From JBDTOX01 sp039933015 (GTDB lineage: Bacteria; Pseudomonadota; Gammaproteobacteria; Burkholderiales; Methylophilaceae): a DNA stretch of 38,758 nucleotides. The notes under the pieces were generated by a model. That model saw only the letters and a program-made list of their open reading frames with translations. It was not told the DNA's origin and did not search any database. Within the stretch, counting starts at the first letter, position 1; each line of letters opens with the position of its first letter. Of this stretch, positions 17,969-25,401 are shown piece by piece. The translations under genes were made by a program, and so were the position numbers. The stretch covers positions 1-38,758 of the forward strand of contig JBDTOX010000173.1 in NCBI GenBank assembly GCA_039933015.1, given 5' to 3'.

Positions 17969-18036
17969 GCAGATGCCACTTCCGTCCAACAAAAGCTGCG
18001 GTTAAGATACCCTTTGAATCGGGGGATACCATCAGT

Positions 18037-18501
18037 ATGGAACTACTACTCTGGCGGCACGCCGAGGCCGCCGACACTGCTCCTGACATGCAGCGCGAGC
18101 TCACGTCCAAAGGCCAGAAACAAGCGGAGACTATCGCCAACTGGCTCAAGCCGCGCCTGCCACAAGGAGTGCGTATTCTTGCAAGCCCTGCCACCCGTGC
18201 TCAACAGACAGCTTTAGCCTTGAGCACTGATTTTATCACGCGCGATGACATTGCCCCCGGCGCCAGAGCAGATGCGATATTAAAAGCTGCTGGCTGGCCG
18301 GATGCGGAGGGTACGGTGCTGATTGTAGGCCACCAGCCGTCATTGGGCATGGTGGCGGCGCTTGCACTCACAGGCAAAGCAACGTACTGGAGTGTTAAAA
18401 AAGGTAGCGTCTGGTGGCTCTCTAGTCGCGCACGGGAGGAAGGCGCGCAAGCAGTATTGCGCGCAGTAATTCCGCCCGATTTAATCTCGAATAAACATTA
18501 A
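18037..18501 (+). CDS. sixA: SixA-type phosphohistidine phosphatase
   Basis: A 154-residue histidine phosphatase. The catalytic motif WRHAEAAD has the nucleophilic histidine at residue 8. SPATRAQQTA supplies the second conserved arginine and VGHQPSLGMV the second catalytic histidine, in the short SixA architecture. In E. coli SixA dephosphorylates histidine-phosphorylated PTS/phosphorelay components; the substrate here is unknown. It diverges from the rpfE-like gene across 68 bases and heads a plus-strand run with ParA and CYTH-CHAD genes. The start follows a GGGGGA sequence at moderate distance. Confidence 0.88.
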   Translation: MELLLWRHAEAADTAPDMQRELTSKGQKQAETIANWLKPRLPQGVRILASPATRAQQTALALSTDFITRDDIAPGARADAILKAAGWPDAEGTVLIVGHQPSLGMVAALALTGKATYWSVKKGSVWWLSSRAREEGAQAVLRAVIPPDLISNKH

Positions 18502-18528
18502 CTCAAGGGAACAGCCACGCGGTACTCC

Positions 18529-18669
18529 GTGGTAGAACTATTGGAATCGATGAGGGTACACTATGGGCCGAGGTATTTCCTCGGCAAGCCGGTCGCCATT
18601 AATAGCATGTTCAGCCATTTGCGTGACTGCCCATGGCACGAGCAACCGCCGAAATCCACATTAATTTGA
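18529..18669 (+). CDS. Candidate small ORF between sixA and parA (start uncertain)
   Basis: After the sixA TAA (18499-18501) the same frame stays open for 55 codons to a TGA at 18667. Possible starts are GTG at 18529 (46 residues) or ATG at 18550 (39 residues). The only good ribosome binding sequence, AAGGGA at 18505, sits six bases before an ACG. The peptide (VVELLESMRVHYGPRYFLGK, then PVAINSMFSHLRDCPWHEQ) has protein-like composition with aromatic, Cys and His residues, but I do not recognise it. It could be a small protein, a decayed gene, or a fortuitous frame. It lies nine bases before the ParA gene. Confidence 0.4.
   Translation: MVELLESMRVHYGPRYFLGKPVAINSMFSHLRDCPWHEQPPKSTLI
18567..18585 (+). 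other. Perfect hairpin upstream of the ParA gene
   Basis: GCCGAGG (18567-18573) and CCTCGGC (18579-18585) form a seven-base-pair stem with loop TATTT. A weaker hairpin CCACG/CGTGG (18515-18519 with 18528-18532) lies upstream. Neither is followed by a T-tract, so neither is a standard intrinsic terminator. They could modulate readthrough from sixA or mRNA stability. Both lie near or within the candidate small ORF. Confidence 0.4.
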
Positions 18670-18678
18670 GAATGCTCC

Positions 18679-19314
18679 ATGTCTACAGTACTCATCGCCA
18701 ATCCCAAAGGCGGTAGTGGAAAAACCACCCTGGCAACCAACCTGGCCGGCTACTTCGCCACCCGCGGCCGCCATGTCGTGCTTTCGGATATGGACAGGCA
18801 GCGCTCGGCTTCTGACTGGCTGGCGCGCCGTCCAGAATCATTACCGCTCATCCACGGACTGGATGGTCGCGGAAAACATGCCGACAGCTTAAGCGCGGAC
18901 TGGACGATTATCGACTCTCAGGCCGGCTTGCACGGCGATAAACTGTCTGACGCCGTGAAGCGTGCTGACCTGGTTGTGGTGCCGATACAACCTTCGGCTT
19001 TTGACATGGGCGCCACGCAAGATTTCCTGGCTATTCTGCGCGAGGAAAAAGCCGTGCGCAAAGAACGCACTTTTGTTGCCATGGTGGGTATGCGCGTGGA
19101 TAGCCGTACGCGCACTGCAGCCAAGCTGCAGGAGTTTCTGGCGCAAGCGGACTTCCCGGTAATGGCTAATCTACGCGATGGCCAGATTTACATGCAAGCG
19201 GCGGAGCAAGGCCGGAGTTTATTTGACATGCGTCCGTCCCTGGTCAACCGTGATTTGCAACAATGGGCACCGTTGTTACACTGGCTCATAAACGCAGAAC
19301 GCAATGCCAAATGA
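18679..19314 (+). CDS. Orphan ParA/MinD-family ATPase
   Basis: A 211-residue P-loop ATPase with the deviant Walker A motif NPKGGSGKTTLATNLAGYFA. It has the signature lysine K10 and the phosphate-loop K15, which define ParA/MinD proteins that dimerise on ATP. Next come the DMDRQRSASDWL segment (the D-x-D-x-Q switch I type) and the Walker B strand WTIIDSQAGL, where the usual TPPG is SQAG. There is no N-terminal HTH and no parB beside it, so it is not a chromosome-partition parA; the small size resembles orphan ParAs that position protein assemblies. It overlaps the CYTH-CHAD gene by 11 bases, so a functional link is likely. Confidence 0.88.
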   Translation: MSTVLIANPKGGSGKTTLATNLAGYFATRGRHVVLSDMDRQRSASDWLARRPESLPLIHGLDGRGKHADSLSADWTIIDSQAGLHGDKLSDAVKRADLVVVPIQPSAFDMGATQDFLAILREEKAVRKERTFVAMVGMRVDSRTRTAAKLQEFLAQADFPVMANLRDGQIYMQAAEQGRSLFDMRPSLVNRDLQQWAPLLHWLINAERNAK

Positions 19315-20833
19315 AATAGAACTCAAGTTACGCATCGCCACGGCAGATGTACCGCGCTTACGTCGCCACCCGGCGATCAGGCAACGCCTGGTCGGCAAGC
19401 CTGTCACGCGCGGCCTCATCAGCATTTACTACGATACGCCGGATTTAAAACTGCTCGATGCCGCTATCAGCCTGCGTGTGCGACATATGTGCGGCGGCTG
19501 GTTTCAGGCCGTTAAAGGCGCCGGGCATTCGCTGGCGGGCCTGCATCAACGCATGGAGTGGGAAGACATCATCGCCAAAGGCGAACCTGATTTCACCAAA
19601 ATTACCGAACCTTTCCTGGCCGAGATTTTTGCTGACCAAGTCTTGCGTGACGCACTCAAGCCTATTTTCATTACCGACGTGCAGCGCACTGAGTGGCAGC
19701 TGCAATATGAGGATGGCAGCGCGGTGGAAGTGTCGCTCGATTTGGGGGAATTGCAAGTCGACAAAAAGCGTGAGCCCATCAGCGAGGTAGAGCTGGAATT
19801 GAAGCATGGTCACGCCAGTCATTTGTTCCATCTGGCACTGGCGCTGCAGGCAGATATCCCACTGCATATAGAAAACGTCAGCAAAGCCCAGCGCGGCTAT
19901 GCGTATTACCGTCCACAAATTGCAGGGGCTGCCAAAGCCAAGGCTGTCGCGCTTAAGGCAGGCATGCCCGCTGACCAGGCTTTCCAGCACATCGTTGGCG
20001 AATGCCTGCGCCATTTTCAGAGCAATCAGGAGGTTGCGTTAATCGGCGCAAATCCTGAAGGCGTGCATCAGATGCGCATCGCGCTGAGACGATTGCATGT
20101 AGCCTTCAAGCTTTTCAAGCGCAACGTTACCGACTTGCAGGATGAACTGCGCTGGCTCAATGCCAATTTGGCTGCCGCGCGGGATTGGGATGTGTTTTTG
20201 CATGAGACCCTGCCTGCCGCACGTAAAGCATTGCACACAGCCGACGCGGCCCCTGGCCTGCTGGAGCTGGTGCAGCAGCATGCTCTTGCCGCGCGCCAAC
20301 AAACCTATAAGCGGCTTAAACGCACATTACACAGCCAGCGCTACGCGCGGCTGTTATTGCACCTGGGTGCGATACTGACGGCAGAAGACCATCCGGTTAA
20401 GGGCAAGCTGGTCAAACTGGCTGAGCATGCATTGCAAAAAGCCCATGAAATAATGCGCAAGCATGGCGACAACTTGAATGAGTTAACTGCCAGGCAACGG
20501 CATAAATTCAGGATACGCAGCAAACACCTGCATTATGCCGCCGATTTTTTTGCCTATATTCAAAAGGGCAAGAAGCAGGTACTTCACACGCAACCGCTTA
20601 TAGACCACATCAAACCCCTACAAAAATCGCTAGGGCAATTCAACGACATGATAGTCACGGAACGGCTCCTGCATGTGCTTGCGCGCAAACAGGCTGATGC
20701 TGATTTGCAGGAGGCAATTAAATTGCTAATGGAATGGAATTCGAACCGCGCGGCAAAAACCAGTATCCAGGTGGGAAAAGCATGGCGCAGCAGCAAACTA
20801 CAAAAGGCTATTGATGCCCTTGATGCCCTCTGA
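19304..20833 (+). CDS. CYTH and CHAD domain protein (inorganic triphosphatase-like)
   Basis: A 509-residue two-domain protein. Residues 1-205 are a CYTH triphosphate tunnel domain with the ExExK signature (EIELK, residues 4-8), as in E. coli YgiF, an inorganic triphosphatase. Residues ~225-500 are a CHAD domain rich in histidine, lysine and arginine, with HQMRIALRRLHVAFKLFKR and RQRHKFRIRSKHLHYAADFF; CHAD domains are established binders of inorganic polyphosphate. The start at 19304 overlaps the ParA gene by 11 bases, indicating translational coupling. The gene ends 28 bases before a strong terminator. Localisation is probably cytosolic, as no signal or membrane helix is seen. Confidence 0.93.
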   Translation: MPNEIELKLRIATADVPRLRRHPAIRQRLVGKPVTRGLISIYYDTPDLKLLDAAISLRVRHMCGGWFQAVKGAGHSLAGLHQRMEWEDIIAKGEPDFTKITEPFLAEIFADQVLRDALKPIFITDVQRTEWQLQYEDGSAVEVSLDLGELQVDKKREPISEVELELKHGHASHLFHLALALQADIPLHIENVSKAQRGYAYYRPQIAGAAKAKAVALKAGMPADQAFQHIVGECLRHFQSNQEVALIGANPEGVHQMRIALRRLHVAFKLFKRNVTDLQDELRWLNANLAAARDWDVFLHETLPAARKALHTADAAPGLLELVQQHALAARQQTYKRLKRTLHSQRYARLLLHLGAILTAEDHPVKGKLVKLAEHALQKAHEIMRKHGDNLNELTARQRHKFRIRSKHLHYAADFFAYIQKGKKQVLHTQPLIDHIKPLQKSLGQFNDMIVTERLLHVLARKQADADLQEAIKLLMEWNSNRAAKTSIQVGKAWRSSKLQKAIDALDAL

Positions 20834-20861
20834 ATGCCGCATTTTGAAATGCAGTTCAAAT

Positions 20862-20890
20862 AAAAGCCGCTAAAACTAGCGGCTTTTTAT
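20862..20890 (+). terminator. Intrinsic terminator after the CYTH-CHAD gene
   Basis: AGCCGCTA (20865-20872) pairs with TAGCGGCT (20877-20884) around the loop AAAC, preceded by A residues and followed by a T-rich run. Because the stem is flanked by As on one side and Ts on the other, it can act in both directions and also serve the convergent minus-strand gene ending at 20920. Confidence 0.9.
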
Positions 20891-20919
20891 TTAAGGCTTT
20901 CTATTCAATTACGTATTAA

Positions 20920-21564
20920 TCAATCGTCATCGTCATCGTGCCCATGCCGGCCATTGCCTCTACCCCAGCCATGATTTCTATCGCGTCCCTTACCCCAGCC
21001 AGGAGGGGGGCCAAAATTACGGTCATAAGCTGGATCCAGATAACTGATGCGTTGCTCAGGGTAGCCATAGCCAGGGGCGATGGCAACGCGCACGCGGATA
21101 TAATCTCCAGGGTCATTATCCATTACTTGCGAATAATCGCGGCCATTGTAACGATAGGTCACCAGATAACCGCGGTTCACGGCTTGCCAGTTATCCACGG
21201 TATAGCAGCTCTCTACCGGACGCGTGCCGTAGGTCGTGGTCGCCTGACTGTTGCCAACGCGGTCACCCACTACCGCGCCTACACCGGCGCCTACCGCAGC
21301 GCCTGCCACACGGCCATTGCCCTTGCCAATCTGGCTGCCGAGCAGACCGCCTGCTACGCCACCTATAATCGCCCCCACAGGAGAACGGTTGCTATAACTT
21401 TCACGCACATATTCGGTACGGCATTCCTGGCGTGGGTAATTGACCCGCTCGGTCTGTGACGTCACGGCGATCACGCGGGCATTATCGTAGTATTCATCGG
21501 CTATCGCGGGTAACGACAGAGTAGCTGCCACCAAGGCGGGGATTATTATTTTCACTCTACGCAT
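20920..21564 (-). CDS. Exported glycine-zipper 2TM domain protein with His/Asp tail
   Basis: A 214-residue exported protein. The N-terminus is a signal peptide (MRRVKIIIPALVAATLSLPA, likely cleavage after AIA). Residues ~62-105 are a glycine-zipper segment (VGAIIGGVAGGLLGSQIG, then VAGAAVGAGVGAVVGDRVG) typical of outer-membrane-associated zipper proteins such as the Rick_17kDa/SlyB-like group. The C-terminus is low-complexity, rich in Gly, Arg, His and Asp and ending in five aspartates. The start has GAGG nine bases upstream; a second possible start is the GTG four codons in. Function unknown; an envelope-stress or structural role is common for the family. Confidence 0.8.
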   Translation of the reverse strand: MRRVKIIIPALVAATLSLPAIADEYYDNARVIAVTSQTERVNYPRQECRTEYVRESYSNRSPVGAIIGGVAGGLLGSQIGKGNGRVAGAAVGAGVGAVVGDRVGNSQATTTYGTRPVESCYTVDNWQAVNRGYLVTYRYNGRDYSQVMDNDPGDYIRVRVAIAPGYGYPEQRISYLDPAYDRNFGPPPGWGKGRDRNHGWGRGNGRHGHDDDDD

Positions 21565-21658
21565 CTCAAGTTTCCTCTCATTGAACTGGCTCTCGTTTTT
21601 TTAGAGCCTATCCACAGTTATTGCGGATGAGCATTTAACGCAATGTCATTGCAATGAG

Positions 21659-21688
21659 TTGACGTGAAGATTGTCTACTTTATGTAAT
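21659..21688 (+). promoter_or_regulatory. Possible promoter for the pentapeptide-repeat gene
   Basis: TTGACG (21659-21664) and TGTAAT (21683-21688), separated by 18 bases, resemble sigma-70 -35 and -10 boxes about 115 bases upstream of the gene at 21804. An imperfect dyad GCAATG-T-CATTGC (21640-21652) lies just upstream of the -35. The assignment is by eye only. Confidence 0.4.
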
Positions 21689-21803
21689 TGGCGCTTGTAC
21701 TGTGTGACTGGCGTTACTGCACGATGCTTGTTGCAAGCGGATACATGCAGTCAAATACGCTGAATCAAGCGTAGACTGAACAAACCAGGAGAAGGAGAAC
21801 AAG

Positions 21804-22838
21804 ATGAAGCCCTTACATTTTATTGTGGCATCTGCGCTGTCACTATGCGCCGGATTGGCAGTCGCCGGGCAGTTTGATGACAACTGCACAACCAGCCTGA
21901 GCGGTGAGCGTCTAATAAAAACGGATTGCTCCATTAAAACCGTGTATGAAGGCAAAACCTATTGCTTCGGCAGCGATGCTTCTAAAGAAGTTTTTATGGC
22001 AAACCCGCAAGCGACCATTATGAAAGCCGAGGCTTTCTATGCCAAAAATGCAGAACCAACACGTCAGAAAATAAGCCAGGAAGCAGCGCTGAAGCAGATC
22101 AACAGCAAAAATTGTGATTTATCCAATAAAGACCTGGGCTACCTGGAATTCAACAAGATGGATTTGCGTCACTGCAAAATGGTAAATACGAGCTTTTTTG
22201 GCGCTTATCTCATGGGCGCTGATTTAAGTGGCGCCAATATGCAAGGTGCTTACCTCAATCTGGCACGACTGGAAAATGCTGATTTGAGCGGTGCAAACCT
22301 GACCGACGCCATCATCTTTCAAGCTATTTTCAGCAAGACCAATTTCAAGGGTGCCAACCTGACCAATGCCCGCGTGATCGGTACGCTAGGTAATGTTGAC
22401 ATGAGTGGCGCCACTATCAAGAAAGGCCGTTTTGGTTTGGATGTTGGCAACCAGCCCATGGGGCAAATGAAATTTGACTCCGTTGGCGGCAATTTTGCCA
22501 ATGCCAACTTTGAAGGTGCAGATCTAAACATCGCCAGCTTCCGTTTTGCTGACCTCACTGGCGCTAACTTGCGCAATACCAATCTATACCGTGTCGATCT
22601 GAGCAAAGCAGATTTAACGGGAGCCGATCTTACTGGCGCCGTGATGACAGATGCTGATGTAGATGGGGCAATTATGAAAGACGTGAAGGGCCTGGACACA
22701 GTAAAAGGCTTCGATACGGTCAAAGGTAAATGCGTGGATTGCGTAGTTAAAACCCCCACGTCAGTGCATGAAAAAATGCAAGGCACACTCAGCCTTGCTG
22801 CAGCCGTACAGGCATCAGCCTGCGCCGCTATGCACTAA
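21804..22838 (+). CDS. Secreted YHS-like / pentapeptide-repeat protein
   Basis: A 344-residue protein with a clear signal peptide (MKPLHFIVASALSLCAGLAV, cleavage near VAG). Residues ~45-75 (TVYEGKTYCFGSDASKEVFM and ANPQATIM) resemble a YHS domain. From about residue 105 onward come roughly 30 pentapeptide repeats of the A(D/N)Lxx type (GADLSGANMQGAYLNLARLE; KADLTGADLTGAVMTDADV), expected to fold as a right-handed quadrilateral beta-helix. The tail has a CVDC motif and a duplicated DTVKGF element. The start has an excellent ribosome binding site (GGAGAAGGAG). The pairing of YHS-like and pentapeptide parts in an exported protein is uncommon. Function unknown; Cys residues could bind metal or form disulfides. 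Confidence 0.85.
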   Translation: MKPLHFIVASALSLCAGLAVAGQFDDNCTTSLSGERLIKTDCSIKTVYEGKTYCFGSDASKEVFMANPQATIMKAEAFYAKNAEPTRQKISQEAALKQINSKNCDLSNKDLGYLEFNKMDLRHCKMVNTSFFGAYLMGADLSGANMQGAYLNLARLENADLSGANLTDAIIFQAIFSKTNFKGANLTNARVIGTLGNVDMSGATIKKGRFGLDVGNQPMGQMKFDSVGGNFANANFEGADLNIASFRFADLTGANLRNTNLYRVDLSKADLTGADLTGAVMTDADVDGAIMKDVKGLDTVKGFDTVKGKCVDCVVKTPTSVHEKMQGTLSLAAAVQASACAAMH

Positions 22839-22852
22839 GCACAGCCAGCAAG

Positions 22853-23034
22853 TTACTCCACCGCCATCTTGAGAACCACCTTGCGGATGCTTCCTGTGCT
22901 GACCAAAGGCGCATGCACATCCTCCGGGAAGAAGATACAAAAAAGCCCCGAGCTAACGTAACCGCCCAGTTTGCCGGAGCATCGTGGAAAAACTGAATAT
23001 CGTTCTTTTCGCTATAAGTCAGCGACCGGTTCAT
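22853..23034 (-). pseudogene. YhcH/YjgK/YiaL (DUF386) family remnant, frameshifted
   Basis: Two frames together encode the C-terminal third of a YhcH-type cupin-like protein. Upstream frame: SLTYSEKNDIQFFHDAPANW, then AVTLARGFF. Downstream frame: CIFFPEDVHAPLVSTGSIRK, then VVLKMAVE and TAA at 22853. They join at a run of six T on the minus strand (TTTTTTG, about 22937-22943); one extra T would restore the frame. The N-terminal ~90 residues of the family are not found upstream, so the copy is truncated as well. Family members act in sugar-acid metabolism or biofilm-related processes. A sequencing error or a programmed -1 shift cannot be excluded for the junction, but truncation favours a pseudogene. 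Confidence 0.7.
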
Positions 23035-23186
23035 GACAGTCGCACACCTTGCACCATGAAAGAATTCGTGGCTGGTTGCCCCTGGCGGCCGCCTGGCCCT
23101 GCTGTAATTGAAGCGATACCGCTTAAAATCGTCTAGACTGCATGGGCGGATAAACGCAAGACATTGAACTCACGAGCAGGAATATC

Positions 23187-23561
23187 ATGAATCTGGAAAA
23201 AGTAGTATTCGGCTTTTTTATCGTACTAGCGATGACGCTCAATTTCGGATTTTTCATCGGCGATATTGATAATCCTAATCACCATCATGTCTACGAACTG
23301 TTTGCAACCATCGTGGTAAATTTAATCGCTACCGTACTCAAGTTTGGTGACCGCACGCAAATCGGCGCAATCCACTTATCTACCAGCCTGGTCGCTGATC
23401 TCCAACTGATCGCGGCGGCGACATTGTGGGTAAGCTTCAGTGGCAGTGTTGATGGAATCGAAATGACCAACTACATCGTATCGCTTTCTGGCGGAGCGTT
23501 ACTGGCCAATATCACCTCCGTCATCATCCTGATCGCAGAAACCATCAGCCTGCGTCGCTAG
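23187..23561 (+). CDS. Small four-helix membrane protein (DUF6394-like)
   Basis: A 124-residue integral membrane protein with four predicted helices (VVFGFFIVLAMTLNFGFFIG; YELFATIVVNLIATVLKFGD; ADLQLIAAATLWVSFSGSV; LLANITSVIILIAETISL) and a histidine triplet in the first loop. I believe it belongs to the DUF6394 family, but I cannot verify this here. The start has AGGA six bases upstream. The gene is 38 bases upstream of a potassium channel gene on the same strand, suggesting an operon and possibly an accessory subunit. Function unknown. Confidence 0.75.
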   Translation: MNLEKVVFGFFIVLAMTLNFGFFIGDIDNPNHHHVYELFATIVVNLIATVLKFGDRTQIGAIHLSTSLVADLQLIAAATLWVSFSGSVDGIEMTNYIVSLSGGALLANITSVIILIAETISLRR

Positions 23562-23599
23562 ATTGCGGTGAAAGCCGCTATCTGACCGAAAAAACTACC

Positions 23600-25300
23600 G
23601 TGAATAGCATCTTTTTTATTATTCTACAGCGCATGCGGGTGCCGCTGATTACTGTGATTATCAGCTTTGCCATTGCGGTAGGCGGCATGACACTCATGCC
23701 GGGCGTTGACGACCATGGCCAACCATGGCACATGAGCCTGTTTGAGGCGTTTTACGTCATTAGCTATACGGCCACCACAATCGGGTTTGGTGAGGTACCC
23801 TATCCTTTTAGTGCTGCACAACGTTTATGGATGGTATGTTCCATTTACATGACTGTCATCCCGTGGTTTTACGCCATTGGTAAAATCATTTCACTTCTGC
23901 AGGATCCAGCCCTCAAGCTTGCACTCACCACCGCCAGGTTCGCACGTGCCGTCAAGAATATGTTCGAACCGTTCTTCGTGGTCTGCGGCTACGCTGAAAC
24001 CGGTAATATTCTGGTTAGAGCGTTAGACCGCCGGGGAATGCGCGTGGTAGTAATCGAACTGCAGCAGGACCGCATCAATGAGCTGGGACTTGAAGACTAT
24101 CAGCTCGATGTCCCCGGCCTCTGCGCTGATGCTAAATTACCGGACATTCTGTTGAAGGCGGGGCTGCTACACCCCATGTGTCAGGGTGTAGCAGCGCTTA
24201 CTGACGATGACCACGCGAACCTTGCCATTGCCATTGCGGCAAAGCTGATGAACCCTACGCTGCCGGTATTGGCGCGCGCTGAAAACAACGAGACTGCAGC
24301 GAATATGGCATCGTTCGGCACCGACCACATCATCAATCCCTATGATTTGTTTGGCGATCGGCTTGCCATGGAAGTACAAGCGCTTGGCACCTATCTATTG
24401 CATGAATGGCTGACTGGCGTAAGCGGCGACTCATTACAATCACCTACCTGTCCACCAACGGGCAAATGGATCGTGTGCGGCTATGGCCGCTTTGGGAAAT
24501 CAGTAGTAGAAAACTTGCAGCGCGAGCATATGAGCACAGTTATCATTGAGGCCAATCCCGAACTCACCGGCTGTGAAAACTGTATTATAGGCACCGGTGC
24601 GGAAGCAAAAACCCTGCGTGAGGCTGGCGTGGAAGACGCCGTTGGCATTGTTGCCGGGACTGACAATGACATCAACAATCTTTCCATTGTGATGACAGCG
24701 CATGAAATGAACCCCAATCTCTTTGTCGTCGTGCGCCAGAACAGACGTGTTAACGACCTTCTGTTTGAACATTTCAACGCCGACATCACCATGCAACCCA
24801 GCGATATTATTGCGCATGAATGCCTAGCCCATATTGTTTCACCGCTGCTGGCACAATTTCTGGCGATGGCGCGCACACAGAGCAATCTCTGGGCAAATCA
24901 GCTGATCAGTCGACTTGTAGGCATAGTCGGCGAAACCGTGCCGGAAACCTGGGGCGTAACAATCCATCACGAGCATGCGCCCGCGGTCACTGATTTATTA
25001 TCATGGAAAGTGCATGTCAGTCTGGATAATCTGACACGCGACCCGGACGATCGAGAGAAACAACTAGAACTGGTCCCGTTGCTACTGATGCGCAGTAATC
25101 GCTACGAGTTACTGCCAGAACCCGCAACCACATTAGAGCATGGTGATCGCATCCTGTTCTGCGGCTCTCCCGACGCAAAACATACCCAGTCCTTGCTCCT
25201 GAACAACGACAAGGTGCTGACTTTCATCATAGATGGAAAATGTGTTGCCGACAGCTATATCTGGCGCTGGTTTAGCAAAAGACTGGGCAAGCCTGCATAG
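23600..25300 (+). CDS. Potassium channel with two RCK/TrkA-N domains (Kch-like)
   Basis: A 566-residue channel. The N-terminus has two membrane helices flanking a pore loop with the filter TIGFGE (residues 60-65), a variant of the canonical TVGYGD. Then follow two regulator-of-K+-conductance units: a first Rossmann motif VVCGYAETGNILVRAL (~128-143), lacking the usual third glycine, and a canonical IVCGYGRFGKSVVENL (~289-304), the latter followed by further RCK and TrkA-C-like sequence. It likely conducts K+ across the inner membrane under ligand control. The start is GTG at 23600, reading MNSIFFIILQRMRVPL, with a poor ribosome binding site, consistent with coupling to the membrane protein upstream. 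Confidence 0.88.
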   Translation: MNSIFFIILQRMRVPLITVIISFAIAVGGMTLMPGVDDHGQPWHMSLFEAFYVISYTATTIGFGEVPYPFSAAQRLWMVCSIYMTVIPWFYAIGKIISLLQDPALKLALTTARFARAVKNMFEPFFVVCGYAETGNILVRALDRRGMRVVVIELQQDRINELGLEDYQLDVPGLCADAKLPDILLKAGLLHPMCQGVAALTDDDHANLAIAIAAKLMNPTLPVLARAENNETAANMASFGTDHIINPYDLFGDRLAMEVQALGTYLLHEWLTGVSGDSLQSPTCPPTGKWIVCGYGRFGKSVVENLQREHMSTVIIEANPELTGCENCIIGTGAEAKTLREAGVEDAVGIVAGTDNDINNLSIVMTAHEMNPNLFVVVRQNRRVNDLLFEHFNADITMQPSDIIAHECLAHIVSPLLAQFLAMARTQSNLWANQLISRLVGIVGETVPETWGVTIHHEHAPAVTDLLSWKVHVSLDNLTRDPDDREKQLELVPLLLMRSNRYELLPEPATTLEHGDRILFCGSPDAKHTQSLLLNNDKVLTFIIDGKCVADSYIWRWFSKRLGKPA

Positions 25301-25310
25301 AAACCTTCTT

Positions 25311-25342
25311 GCCTGGCACGGCTACCCTGCCAGGCTACTTTT
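25311..25342 (+). terminator. Likely intrinsic terminator after the K+ channel gene
   Basis: GCCTGGCA (25311-25318) and TGCCAGGC (25328-25335) form a perfect eight-base-pair stem with a nine-base loop, followed by TACTTTT. It lies 11 bases after the channel stop codon. The T-tract is interrupted, so efficiency is uncertain. Confidence 0.65.
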
Positions 25343-25401
25343 GGTTGACCAGAACCCGTGGAGCAGCTTGAACAGTTACCGAGTCTGGCCTGGCAACCAG
25401 G

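Noticed and set aside
20640..20860. Antisense open frame over the CHAD domain considered as an overlapping gene
   Set aside because: It lies opposite conserved CHAD sequence and has no independent support.
25389..25401. Short hairpin CCTGG-CAA-CCAGG after the lipoprotein gene, considered as its terminator
   Set aside because: Only five base pairs with no T-tract on the minus strand.
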